Positions 1-13,100 of a DNA stretch of 64,000 nucleotides are shown here, in pieces. The position numbers were made by a program, and so were the translations under genes. The first letter of the stretch is position 1. Each line of letters begins with the position of its first letter. Origin of the DNA: Haemaphysalis longicornis. Lineage: Eukaryota > Arthropoda > Arachnida > Ixodida > Ixodidae. Location: positions 53,283,745 through 53,347,744 of the forward strand of contig CM023457.1 of assembly GCA_013339765.2 (NCBI GenBank), given 5' to 3'. The notes beneath the pieces were generated by a model. The model did no database searches, was not told the DNA's origin, and was given only the letters and a program-made list of their open reading frames with translations.

Positions 1-2
1 CT

Positions 3-860
3 TCGTTCACAGAGCCCACCAGTTCTGCTGCTCCAACAAGTGCGTCATTGAAATCGACATCACCACTTCCATTCGTGCGGTTTGCAGTGACGTCACCACA
101 TTTGCATTTCCACACCTGTCGTCAAAAGTTCACAACAGTGCCCTCTTTCTGTAATGGGACTTACCGAGCTGGCGACCTTCACATGTCCTTGCAGTGGGCT
201 TGCTATGCACACGAGCTGGTTACGAACCCACCTACATGGACATGCAGGTTACAGTGTCATTTACTCTAGCACACATTGCTGTGTTTCAAAGTACCATACA
301 CTATAAAGTTGGTTTTGCCGCAGTGTGTTATTTTTATACAGTCTTTTCTGCAACTATACGGGGTTGTGTTGTCCGCACCAGTAGTGGACACACAGATAAG
401 GACATGTTGGATCTTGAGCAGAGTACTGTGTTTGGTATCCGTGTATTGACCAAAGCTCATCCTTTCTTTTGCAAACAGCACTGCTGGCATTGCATTTTGC
501 TTTCATTCACAATCATATTAGTTACGGTATTGTTACCTAAGAAATGCTGTCGTTCTTTTTCCATTCATCTAGAAGAATCATCTTCTGGAATACCTGTACT
601 TGTTATTTGATAACCATTTGACTTGTTGTTTCCATTTCTTTGATGCCATGTTGAGTGTTTCTGGCTTGATTTGTGATGTAAAAGTGTATTTACATGTCCG
701 TAATTTGCAATAATGTTCATTTGTACAAGTATTATCGCCGAAATGTATCCGTGAACCCAGGGTCCCGCTGAGGTATTTGACTGTGGGACCCTCACCCGCA
801 TTAGTAATTGACTTTGTAACATTTTTCTTTTTAAAAACTAATAAAATTTGAATTTCAACT
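3..860 (+). other. Possible 3' end of an unidentified plus-strand transcript
   Basis: A frame is open from the left edge to a TAG at 267-269 (about 88 codons, Ser/Thr/Pro-rich at first, then several Cys). An overlapping frame is open at 194-610. An AATAAA is present at 840-845, 200 bases before the DDX1 signal, so a convergent gene ending here is plausible. I recognise no domain. It could also be a transposon remnant. Confidence 0.25.
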
Positions 861-1044
861 TAAATTTAAATCCCATTTTGAGTCAGCAGACATCGCCAGC
901 TTCGCTTCAAAGTTAGGTTTCCACTGCAATGTTGGCTTTGCCACAAGGCGCTTTCATCGCACACCACAGCTTTTGATGTAAAAAAAAAAAACTTTTCCAA
1001 ATCATGCAGCTGTGAAAACAAAACGCAAAGGTATGCCAGCATAA

Positions 1045-1050
1045 TTTATT
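1045..1050 (-). terminator. DDX1 polyadenylation signal AATAAA
   Basis: TTTATT on the plus strand reads AATAAA on the minus strand, 116 bases after the DDX1 stop codon. Spacing fits a short 3' UTR with cleavage near 1020-1030. Confidence 0.6.
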
Positions 1051-1165
1051 AGACAACACACCACAGCAAGGGAATGAAACACGCTCTCGTAGCTCCGGGG
1101 GTCAGCGGCCAAGCAGTCGTTTCTAGTATTTGGATCCAGCCCAGAGGAAATGCGTGCTCTCTTCT

Positions 1166-4100
1166 CTATCGGAGAAAAGACTGGTCCTTGAGATAGTAGC
1201 GCTGGATGAAGATGGACTGCGACTTCTTCTCCAGTTGGGCGAGCTCTTGTACAGCGGGACCCATTTGAGCCACGTGGGTGGCATAGTTGCTCCCTGGCAG
1301 AAAAAAAAAAAAAAAAAAAAAGTGAGGTGTCGTTAACGCACGACTTTTTGTGGGTGTTTGTTGGGACAAAACAGTGCTGCCAAAGTGACGCCACGCGAAC
1401 TGTTTTCATTACAGTGCACCACTCTGAAGGAAAATGGTGTGTACGGTCACATGAGGAAGGCGATCATTTAAAATTGGCTACACAATGATACCACAATCCT
1501 GAGCGTCATATAAAAGCATTCCAAAACAAACTCGGAGCACTGATACGTGTGAGATCATTGGAGCCATGCCTGACCCAAAAACTGTTTCTGTACCAACCTT
1601 GAGCTTCAATGACAATGTCGGCCAATCAAATGATGAACCCAGCACCCGCCCCTAAGCTGAGCTGTACTGGCAGTAACGTCACTGTCACATACATAACCTG
1701 AGTAAGGTTCAAGTAACCTCAATTGAGCCCTGGCAGTTAGGTTCATTGCTAGGTGCGCAAGCTAACACAAAATAATTCAAACTGCTGCATCGATGTCAAA
1801 TGACAAACAGCAGCTTATGACAAAGCCAGGTTATACCACAAAGAAGTAATACCGTATTTACTCGCATAATCGGCGCACTCGCATAATAGGCGCACCCCCC
1901 AGTTTGGTCGCGAAAAATCTGATTTTTTTATTTCCGCGCATAATTGGCGCACCCCAACTTGGCACTGTGATCAGGCCGATTGCAAGCCGACGCCCCCACC
2001 ATCTCAGGTGAAAAAGCACGACGAGTAAGGCCGTCAGGGGAAAGAAAAAAAGAACACACCAACGGGCGAAAAACAGCTCTTTCCGTCAACTACCGACACC
2101 CCCTTTAACCGCCGAAGCACGACGACCAGTGCAAACTGGCGCGCAGAAAAAAAGGCAAATCGATGAGTGAAAAACAGTTCCCGCGAAGCACGACGACCAA
2201 CTAATACAAGTGCACGCGGCTAAAACGATCTAAACGCGCCGTAAAACCACAAAAACAAATAGGCATCAACGCGGGAAAAATAGTTCTTCCATAAACTATC
2301 GATACCCCCACCCCCCCCCCCTCTTCCCCCTTCCAAACCACCGCGCGCATGTATGCTTATCGCTACCTTTGCTGCAGGACTCTCCGAGGCCCGGCGACTC
2401 GACACAAGCGACAGTGCCATCGCCGTCAACGCAGAGAAGGAGTTCTCGCCATTTCGCAAGCGGCGTCCGTTTGGTTATCTAGCCACCATAGTGTGTTCCT
2501 CAATGGGGAAATACGTGAGTTACACGGCTGGATTTAAATTGAAAGCTGTGCAGTATGCACTGGAGCATGGAACCACCGCGCTGCAAGCAGGCATTTCAGT
2601 GTTGGAGAGACAAGCATTCGCTACTGGCAGGGTCAGCAGAAAAGCTTCAGGCCACCAACAAGTCACGACGGGCCTTCCCGCGTGCAAAGTGCGGAAAGTA
2701 TCCACAAGTGGAGGAATAACTTGTGCAACACATACGGGACCTCCGACAGGACTGTTGTGCCGTGTCCCTCGACATAGTGCAGACGGAGGCACGCAGAATT
2801 GCCCGAGCGCAGGGTATCGCAGCGAAGGACTTCAAGGCAAGCTCCGGATGGACAACGCGCTTCATGGGACGCCATGGACTTACCCTCAGAAGGCGCACGA
2901 CGCTGTGTCAGCGCTTGCCTTCGCCATACGAGGACAAGGTGCTAGATTTTCACCGCTTTGTGATACGGCTCCGGCAAGAAAAAAACTTCATTTTTTCTCA
3001 GATTGTGAATGCCGACCATACCCCCATCTGTTTCGACATGCCAAGTAACACAACGGTGGAGGAGAAAGGTGACGAAGTGTGCTGTGTAAGAACATCTGGC
3101 GCAGAGAAAAGCTCAGATGTACTGTCATGTTGGCAGTAACTGCGGATGGGCACAAACTGCCGCTTATGTAATATTCAAGAGAAAGACGCTTCCAAAGGAA
3201 AATTTCCCTCGAGAAATGCACGTCAGGGTCCAGGAGAAAGGCTGGATGTCCGCGGAGTGATGGTGGACTGGATAAAGACTGTCTGGGCGGCGGCCGGGCG
3301 GCTTTGTGTCCGGCCATGCTCGTTTGGACAGTTTTCGCGGGCACCTTGTAGAAGCGGTGCGAGGGAAGCTTGAAAGAGTTCCGCACGGATATTGCCGTGA
3401 TTCCGGGAGGCCTCACGTCGGTACTGCAGCCTTTGGACGTGTCCTTAAATAAGCCTTTTAAGGACAACGTTCGAAGGCTATACACCAATTGGATGGCTGC
3501 AGGACAGCACCAGCTAACTCCAGGTGGCAAAATAAGAGGCCGCCTGTGGAAGTGTTGTGCGGGTGGATAGTTGAAGCCTGGCGGGAAATCCCGATGACGT
3601 CGTCAGGAAAAGTTTCAAGAAGACGGGCATCTCCAACGCACTAGATGCGAGTGAGGACGACCTGTTGTGGAGTTCCGACAAAGAGGACGAGTCGCCACCC
3701 GGCGGTGATGAGTGCGTTCTGACCGACTCCGACTCGGACTCCGAATAGGGGGAGGAAAGGAGCACATGTACTGGCAAAAAACATGTTTGCTTGAGGGGAA
3801 GTGGTCAGCCCCCCCATGTCCGGGAGGCTGCGAGCCCGCGCCGATTCAGTGCTCGTTTTGCCACGGCTAGTTGTTGCGTGTGAATAAATGTACGTGTGGG
3901 TGCAGTCGACGTCTCTCGCCTGTTCATTAAAAGGTAAGTAGGTAGCTTTTGTTTTACTTTATACTGGATTTATTAGTAAATGATGTGAGGCGACAATGCG
4001 AGTCGAAAATTTTTCGGAAATTTTACCCCGCGTAATAGGCGCACCCCGAACTTTCGAGCCGGATTTTTGAAAAAAAAAGTGCGCCTATTATGCAAGTAAA

Positions 4101-7100
4101 TACGGTACCGTGAGCCATCACAACTCCATACTCTACGGTTATGTTTGTTTTCGTACGTCAGTTACAGTCACATCTCGACAGATGCAAGCACAGCGATGGC
4201 ATTAACCTTTTGGAACTGCCGTTAAAGGGACCCCGAAAAGCTTTGTGAAGGTGGCAATCAAATGCATTCAGGTGGTAGAACACATAACGGGGATTTTGTG
4301 CCAAGTGTGAGCCCATACGTTGTACAGATAATTTGTAAACAATTTTTGAAGAGCCTTTCTCAGCCGATGAGCGCGACGGCCGCAGCGAGCCGCCGCGGGT
4401 GACGCAACGGCGACCGCGGGTGACGCAACGGCGATCGCTGCTGACCCAACGGCGAAGGCGCCCCCTGATTCGCCCAATCGCCGGCAAGGTCGGCCGCCGG
4501 CGGCGTCACTGCCATTGGCTTCCGGCTGCTCTTCCTCCTTCCTGCGCGATCCCAGGCAAGGCGGCAAAGGCGGGTCCGCAGTGATTGAAGCGAGCCTACG
4601 CAGGAATGTAGCTAACTGCTTTGAAGGAGGCAGAGAGGGAGGAGGAGTCGATCGGCAAGTGGGGAGAGGTGCATTTAATTGCTTCTGGCCAGCTAATACT
4701 GAATGTAGATCAATAATTCCAACGGCATTGCATCGCTATATTGGTGCTACGTGACAAGACAGGCTTTTGTAACTTTTACAGAAGGCTTTTCTGGGTCCCT
4801 TTAAGAGCTCCTTCTCTGACACTGTGTCCAGTGGCACAGCTGAGCATGAGCAGCGCCACTTCCACTCGAAAAGCTATTTTGCTGAAAGCGGAAAAGGTTT
4901 TGCATGCACAGCTTTTCAAGTATTTCGCTGTTTTTCCTCTGTAGAGGACTGCCCACCTCTAAACTTCGCAACCCCGAGAATAAAAACCGCTTAGCAACAG
5001 CAGTAATACAGCAAAAATCATAACATACAAAAGCTCCCCACCAGTCCATCATTAAAAGGACACAAGGCATTTAACCGCAGTCTTTATAAATAAGCACTGG
5101 GCCTCAGATGATCGCTGCCGCTGGCACAGCTTTTGGTGGGATGGGGACAGGACGGAAAACTTGGAAATGGCGGAAGCACTCGCGATTAAAAACGCAGCTC
5201 ATCGCAAAGTGGGAAACTCAGAAAGCAACGTTACGTGGCCTGTATCAACAGACTGCTGCCATCACTTTCTCCCCGCCTTCCACTCACGTTTGGTTTCGCC
5301 CCAGTACTAGCCCACTGTCAAACAGCTCCGACCGCTATGGTTGTCTGCAAGCTGTACTACTGCTGAGGTCACATCCTTGAGCTTGCTTCTTCAAAAGCAG
5401 CAGTGCTTGCATTCATTCATACACTGAAGGTGATAAGCCACCCGTCGCGGTGGCTCAGTGGCTACTGCGTCGTGCTGCTGATCCCAAGGACGTGGGTTCG
5501 ATTCCTGGCCTCAATGGCTTCTTTTCTGATGGAGGCGAAAAGCTGAAACACCCCGCTGTGCGTTCTAGATTTTGGCGCACGTTTAAAGATTCCCGGGTGG
5601 TCAGAATTAACCCAGTAGAACCCTCCACTAGGGCGCACCTTACAGCGCAGGCGTAGATCGGGTGGTAAACCTCATAAATAATCAGAAAAGGTGATAATAC
5701 AAGTACGCACAATGCTCCTATACCTTTATGCAGAGCTTCCAATGACCGTTCAGACCCCTCAATGTGAGCAAAAATTTGAGTGGCACAAATGGGTTTGACT
5801 GCAACTCAATGGGCTCTTTCTCCTCTGTTTTTTTAGCTCTAATGTCAACATGAGTCATTGCCCCGAGCCCCTTACCCATTTGCCGGCGCTTCTGCCCGTA
5901 GACCACTTTGCCGTCAAACTCGTCGGCGGGTATCTTCAGGTCCGGCTCCACTTGCTGGATGGTGACGTTCAGGTGGTCCTCGATGTCCGACAGGTACTAC
6001 ACAGACGGGGGGGGAGGAAAAACAGATTTAGAGATGAAAACAAAACGCCACAGTAGTGAAAAATTTGTTGTCAGTAGAAGATATTACTGACTGAAGCTAT
6101 TGGTCAACTCAAATTGACCGGTAAAAAACATTAACTTTGTTTCCGAGAACATTTTCACGAAGCTGTTAGTAAAAAACTTAGCCACGAGTTCATTGCCGAG
6201 AAACCCAATCTTTGCTTCCACTGCAACTTGAACTTTTTCAAAGCAATCGCTTCAGAAATCATTTCCCGTCCAAGTTTTTTTTTTTTTTTCTCGTGCAACA
6301 CAATTTATAGGGCAACATTTGTGGTGTCTGACTACGTTCATAACTTGACCCTGTCCACACACACAGCCTCACATCATCCTTTGCAACAGTACACAGCTCA
6401 ACAGGAGTCGCAGAAGGGGCTGGTTGATGACTTCCTCTCTGCTTCGAATGAAAAACGTTACCATCCCTTCCTGAAGAAAGTTGAGAGAAGCGCGAAAGCG
6501 TTCTCACATCAAAACTGCTTCAAAAGTGCGTCAAAACCGTCGCTAAACGTGCCCGACCTTCGCTGAAAGTGCGTCCAATCGATCGTCAAACCTTCGAGAC
6601 CCAAATCGCAGACGAACAGCGAACCCATTTGACAATTTCTCCCAGACTAAGTAAATGCACCTACGAGCAATGTAAATGAATACCGATACGTAGTTTATGA
6701 GATAAAGGTATGCCATTGTAATCTTTTTTCACGATCGATGCATGTATTTAGAATTGTGTGACCATTTTGACACCCCCGGTTTCACGTACGTGTCGTGTGT
6801 CCAGAGATCTTATCGGAGCTTTTCGGTCAACCAACCGGTCTATGGGGAAATGCATTAGTTTATTGACAGGACGCCATCAGTCCCACCAAGAAAGCTTTCG
6901 CTTTAATAAATTGCACCACCCACTTCCCACCCCGCTCAGATGACAGCTTGACACTCGAAGAACCAACGGCGTCCAGAGATCGTCCGTGAGTTCCGTAGTA
7001 ACGCCGCGGTGTGCCTTGCGGCCTCACCTGTGGCTCATTGTACCAGATGCAGCAGCCGCCGCGGTCCGTCAGGTTCGTGTTGAAGCAGTTGCGCCCCTTG

Positions 7101-10100
7101 CTCGAACAGTTCGAGTGGTACCACACCTGCAAGACACATGCGACGACCAGACAGACTTTGAGAGCACAGCCGCGTGTTGCCCAACATGGCGAGGTATTAC
7201 CTGCCCCTAACACTGTCCCGCTTGCACAAAGCTATATGGAGCACAGTTTACGTGACCATTATTACGGCAAGCAATTTACGCATTTTAGATAGCCTTACAC
7301 AATAGTTCAACCACTATTCTCTACTGCTTGTGTGGGAGTCTTACTCCTTCACTGGAAAACCACAATTTAACTTGCAAGCCACATTTCGGGGTAGAAAGGG
7401 GTAAAATCACCCCCTCCCCCCATCTTTACCCCATTACATTACTGGTCCTTCCACCAACCCAACCTACGCTTGCAGTGTCACGATAAACCGACATATCCTT
7501 CCCAAATTAACATGCTCACACCAAGTCGGCGAAAAACCTAAAATGTACACAGCATCATCACGACCTCCTAAGCACAAACACACACGCTGTGAAACGGAAA
7601 GACAGGAAGACCGGCAATCAATCAAATGGACGCTATCTCCGCTCACATTCACTAAACCCTATGCCTGTTACACTCCAGCCAAACGGCCGCTTCCGTGGTT
7701 GTTGAGACGGATGGCCGCATACATTTTTGATGACCACTGAATCCAAGGGAGAAATGCCAGCGCCACACGGCCACTTCTAACGGTCTTCAAAAAGTTGGTT
7801 TCGCACACCACACACAGGGCAGACGGCACAACGAAAATGTTAAAGTCAGTTCCAACAGGTACTAAAACGAAAAACTGAACAACCAAAATCTTTCTTTACG
7901 TTCTGTGGCACTATTTACGAGAATGCCATACAATTTGATTTTATAAACAGCGTGACGTCTGCTTCAGACGCCATTGGGTCAAATCTAGGTTGCAATTTTA
8001 AATCCTATGCTCCCCCCCCTTTCCCCCCCTTTCCTTTTTTTTCCAATGCTTTCTCCAATCAAGCATCATTCATCATTTCATTGCCTCTTCTGAACAAGGT
8101 TGTCAGTGCAAACATTTCGAAGGTCGGCAGCAATTTCAAGTGTTTCATGAACTCCGTCGAGTATGAGGAGCATCGAAGTCTATCACTGCTGAAAGTAGCA
8201 GTGTGGCCACCACCATTCAGTTGATGGCCATTGGTTTCTATTAGTACTGTCAAAGCAGCTGTCTGGCAAGAATGTTAAGCAGGCAAGTCATCGCCACCGT
8301 ACCATTCCAATTCTACAGCATTATCAAAGACTAGTCAACTAGTTCTTAGCTACCAGTATCAAGTTAGTGCAGATTTAAAGCAATAAATAGAAAAGTGCTG
8401 TTTTGTGCTACGTTGGTTTTACCTACACCCGCTCCGTGATTAATCTAGAGTGCCCCACCCATAGCACTTTAGGTTACAAGTATTAACATTACAGCCTCCA
8501 TACAGTGAGCTTAATTAATTCCCTCCGCAGCTGGCGCGCAACTTTGCAAGCCCTCAGTCTTCCTCCTCCTCTGATACATAGAAGCGAATGCTCACCTTTT
8601 CAGGGATAGCAGCGACCAGAGATATGGCCAGGCCCATCCTGACAAGAGAGAAAGGCACAAAATAAGCACGCGGACGCGCAAACAAGAACGCATCAGCACC
8701 CCAGACCAGAGTGGGCTGGTTTCCACTCATTGAGGATTCCCTACAAAGTGGAAGACCTCAGCATGAAATCCACACTGGCCAAGATCAGAGGCAGATGTGG
8801 TCCCCCCTCCCCGCACGCAGTTGTCAGGGGAAGGGCTGCAACTCTGACTCACCTTTCCGCTCGGCCCACCCTGCCAATGCGGTGCACGTAGTTCGACTTC
8901 TCGTCGGGCAGGGTCACGTTGATCACTGAAAGGGCAGGGGGCAAAGGTCAGGGTCAGCCCAGTCCAAACTGGCCCTTCATCGAACTAGCAACACCACATA
9001 AGGGACGCACTAATTGGTCGATACAGTTGAACATTGATTTAACGAAGGCACCGAATCCAGAGCGAAATTCTGCGTTGCCTCTGGAACTTCGTAAAATTGA
9101 GAAAGCATTCAGCTTACACTCAATTGTGGGGGAATCCAAATTTACTCGTTAAATTGGGAAATTTGTAAGACGAACTGGGGTTCGCAAAATCAACGTTCCG
9201 CCGCACTACGCTTCGACTGAGAACAGAAGCAGAGCACACAGGCTTTACACCCCAGGACGTGTCCCAACGTGGTCTACATCAACCCCGGTGCTGGTGAGAG
9301 GTGAAAGGTCGCTCACCAAAGGGCACACCCGTGATGTCAATGCCCCGGGCCGCCACGTCGGTGCAGATGAGGAACTTGACACCACCTTTCTGCAGTAATA
9401 AGGTCACCGAGAGCAGATTAATCAACGAGACCCAACAGGCTCAACCACACTGGAACACTCGCCACTCACAGCCATCGCACCCACGAGTGTCTGCCTCTAC
9501 CCATTCTGTGCTCACATATGTCCGCACACTCTGACAGTGCAATGGAAGAAATTTTAGGCAACACGGGTAAACTCCACGTGACACCAAAGCTGATTTATTT
9601 GTGCATTTATTCAAAGGGCGGTTTTATTAGTTGTAGGGAGGCACGAACTATGCAAGGGTGCAACTTGTTGACTGCACAATAGGGTAACAAGCGTTTTAGA
9701 GAAGCATACAGCCCACACACTGCTGAGTGGTCACACCCAATTTGCAGTGTAATCAGTACAGCATTGCCGAATTGAGAAAGTAGTAGACAGTAAAGCGATG
9801 CTGTGCTGACGGCATGATGATGATTGCTTCAGGGTCTGCAAAATGCTACTGCCGCACATACTTAAAAGGGGCATGGCAACTGAAACGAATCATCTCGTTT
9901 ATGTGAAAATAATAATACACCTGGCACGCAAATAGGGTTAACTGCAACAAAGTCAGAAAAAGGAATCAGATTGCAGTGAACTTACAGTATAACTTTCAAA
10001 TAATAAAGCACACTGTTGCTTAGTTAGTCCCTTAACTATCAGGCATATATTTCTTCAAAATTTTCCTGCCACTGTATTCACAAAAATTCTGTTCATTTAT

Positions 10101-13100
10101 TCTTCCCAGTCACTGTAGCCAGAATAAAATTCAAAATCATAGGCCCGTTTCCAGACTCATATCTTTTTTTTTTTACTGTTTGAAAATGCGTGTTGGCAGA
10201 AACTTAGGCCCATATTGCGTAGGGGGTGCTACAAAAGTTCAAAAGTAGCACGAGATAGCCGGAGCATATCTGGCGTGAAGGAGTAGTGAAGAGGTATTTG
10301 GAAAACAGAATGAGAGGGTAGAGGAAAAAAACTTGAAAGGTGTCTAATTTCTTTTTGCCAGATGCAGACAGTAACTTTTATGCACACCACCTAACTTTAA
10401 TTATCATGCAAAAAAAAAAAAAGTATTCCCGAAGTTGCGGGCATCTATAGAAACAAAAACGAACTTATTAAGGCACGAGTCCCCCACCTTGAACAGCTCG
10501 AGGTTTCCCTTTCGCTCCTGCGGTTTCCTGTCGCCGTGAAGGCAGACGCACGAGAACGGGTTGCCCTTGCCGCGAGACTCTGAAAATGAGACAACGCATG
10601 CCGTGCTGTAGGTGCGTACAGGTCAACCACATCACTGGCAGCTAGTTGACTGCGCCCAAAACTTGCGGCACGCAGACATGCCCCACAGTAGTAGGCACGA
10701 AAATGGTTCCGGTTGAGAAACCGAAAGTGTCGTGCAGTGGGAGATGCCAAATATGAGCTTCAAATGGAGCCAGTGCGCTACACTCCCCCATGACAGCCAC
10801 AAAGGTGGCTTGAAGGCGCACCAAAAGAAAAGGTATTTTAAAAATTTAGAACTCAGTTGGTTGCTCCTTGAGTTCGAAGCACACAATGCTTCGCCAAAAA
10901 TAAAACAAATTTTCAGGTGACCGTTCCACTCAGCTCCTCTTACAGCCACTCATGGGCAATGCCAGTGGCACACACTCATTACGTGAAAATAAAGACTTGC
11001 CTCCCTAACAAGCTTTCGCGGCACAACTGATGTGCAGAGGCAATCGCAAAAAGGTTCCGACGTACGGGCCATAGAAACCATAATTTTCTGACCCGCTGCG
11101 GGCTCAGTGGCTAAGGCGTTGCACTGCTGTGAGCACGAGGTCACTTGTTCGATTCCGTTATTTGCCGACAGCGATGGTTGGCATCGCTTGTCTGATGGAG
11201 GCGGAAGCAAAAACGCCCGTACTCATAGAAAAGTGCGGGAATTGGCTAGGGTCGGCCACACGTTAAAGATCCCCAGTATTTGGCGGTCAAAATTTCCGGA
11301 GCCCTCCACTCCCTACAGCGCGCATGGTCCACATCGCAAAAGAGCAAGGTGGGTGGAACTCAGTTGGACTGCTCTTCGGAGTGTTCGGGACTGAAGCACC
11401 CAGGAGTCTTTCTAATAAACCCAGTGTAAACTTGTATTTTTCTCTCAGTAGTATCTCACTTTAAATAGAGTAACGCCTCAGTGCAACCCAAACAGAGGCT
11501 CACAAAGATCACTCCCTCCTCAGGGATCAATCAACTGGGTCAGGTGCATCAATCAATCAATCAATCACTCAACAATCATCCATATGTGTCTACACAGGCA
11601 CACCTCAGGGGCCGGGCTTTACGCAGTGTTGGGGGGTGATAGCCTGTCCACCGGTACGGAGGCTGTTTCGCCCAGCAAATAGAGTACCCAATTGAGGAAA
11701 ACTCAGAGTAACGGCTGAAATCATCAAGCTACCGCTTCCCCTTTGTTTATTTAAACCGAACCTGGGTTTTGAAACTCGCAGTTCTCAAAGGTTTTTTTGA
11801 CAGTTACACTGAACTCAAACGCTGTTAGACAATTCTGTTTGCACTGTCGCCACGGATGCTCTCTGTCACAGTTACAAAAGAACACTAGCCCTCAAATAAG
11901 TGCACAATTACCACGTAAACTGCATGACTAAACGAATACAACTTTGGGGGCAGAGCTACTTTTTTGAAGATTTTGGCGCTACAAAACATTTTTTTTACTT
12001 CGCTTTACTGCCAAAATGACTTTGAATGGCAGCGGCTTTGCACTATAGTCGCCAGATATTTGGCTAGCTGCCCTCCTGGCCAGTTTTGCATTACAACGGT
12101 GCACCGTTGCAGTGATAAAACCGCACAACAAACAGCACAACGGGTCAACCGCAGCGCCCTCCCAGCACGTTTGTCATTGAGGCATTTTTCAAGAAAATTC
12201 AATTGCAGTTGTAATAACTTGTATTTTTAAGTTATTTCTTCACTTTTTCTTGCCTGAATTTATTTTTTCTAGGAATTTAAAAGCAAAAAATTAGAGTAGC
12301 CTGTTTGCGCGCAGCTTTAGCTGTGGTCATCTGTACCGGTATGTACTTCGTGGTCAGCAGATGATCAGAGGCGTGAACACTACTGTTCACAGTTTGAAAA
12401 TTCCTAAATAAGCTTATTCAGACCCGAAAAAGGATGCAAAGAATAGTACTGTCACGAAAAGCTATCAAAGCAACATTATCTTTTTTTAGAAAAAAGACGT
12501 CTCAGCAGCATTTTAAAGGGCGAGTACACTGAGAGGGCGTTGCGGTCGACCAGCGCTCCGTCTGTCCGAGGCTTTCATCACAGAAAGGAACCCACTGAAG
12601 GCCCTGGACGGCAGACTAGCCGAATTCCCAGGGGCTATATACCCTCCCCCTGGGCCGTCGTCCTCACCCTTTCCGATGTGGTTGAGGTACGCCTCGAGGT
12701 TGTCGCAGTCCAGCTTGGTGCGGCAGAAGATGATGCCCTGGTCCATGTTCTGCTGCTGGATGGCCCGCACCACGTACTCCCCTTCAGGATCTTCACCGCC
12801 TCCGACAGGGTCTCCGGCGTGCTCGCTCCGGGCCTCACATTGTCCCTCTGGTGCACGGCGTCCGTCTGGTGCATCGAAAGGTCGGTGGAATCAGCACGCA
12901 CTACAGGCACTTCAAAATCGAGCATGCGTGCAATAGGAAATATTCAACTCAGTGAGCACGAGTTACTCCATACTACACTGGATATATAGGGTGGTGCGAC
13001 GATAATTGGAACACTTTAAAAATTTTTCCTGAGCACCCAGGCAGAAGCCAAATGAGCTAGCAGACGATCAGAAAACCCGCTTTCACATTTTCTGATCGTC

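Noticed and set aside
1301..1320. A-run as a retrocopy tail
   Set aside because: On the gene's strand it is the T-rich tract just before the DDX1 exon 29 acceptor.
5451..5505. Possible tRNA gene
   Set aside because: Boxes A and B are present, but the clover-leaf does not close and a SINE body with target duplications follows.
8990..9180. Possible Tigger-like MITE (ACAGTTGAACATTGATTTAACG start)
   Set aside because: The start resembles such elements, but I could not find a matching inverted end or target duplication.
12513..12989. Overlapping open frames around DDX1 exon 22 on both strands
   Set aside because: Explained by the exon itself, its one-base loss and its shadow frames.
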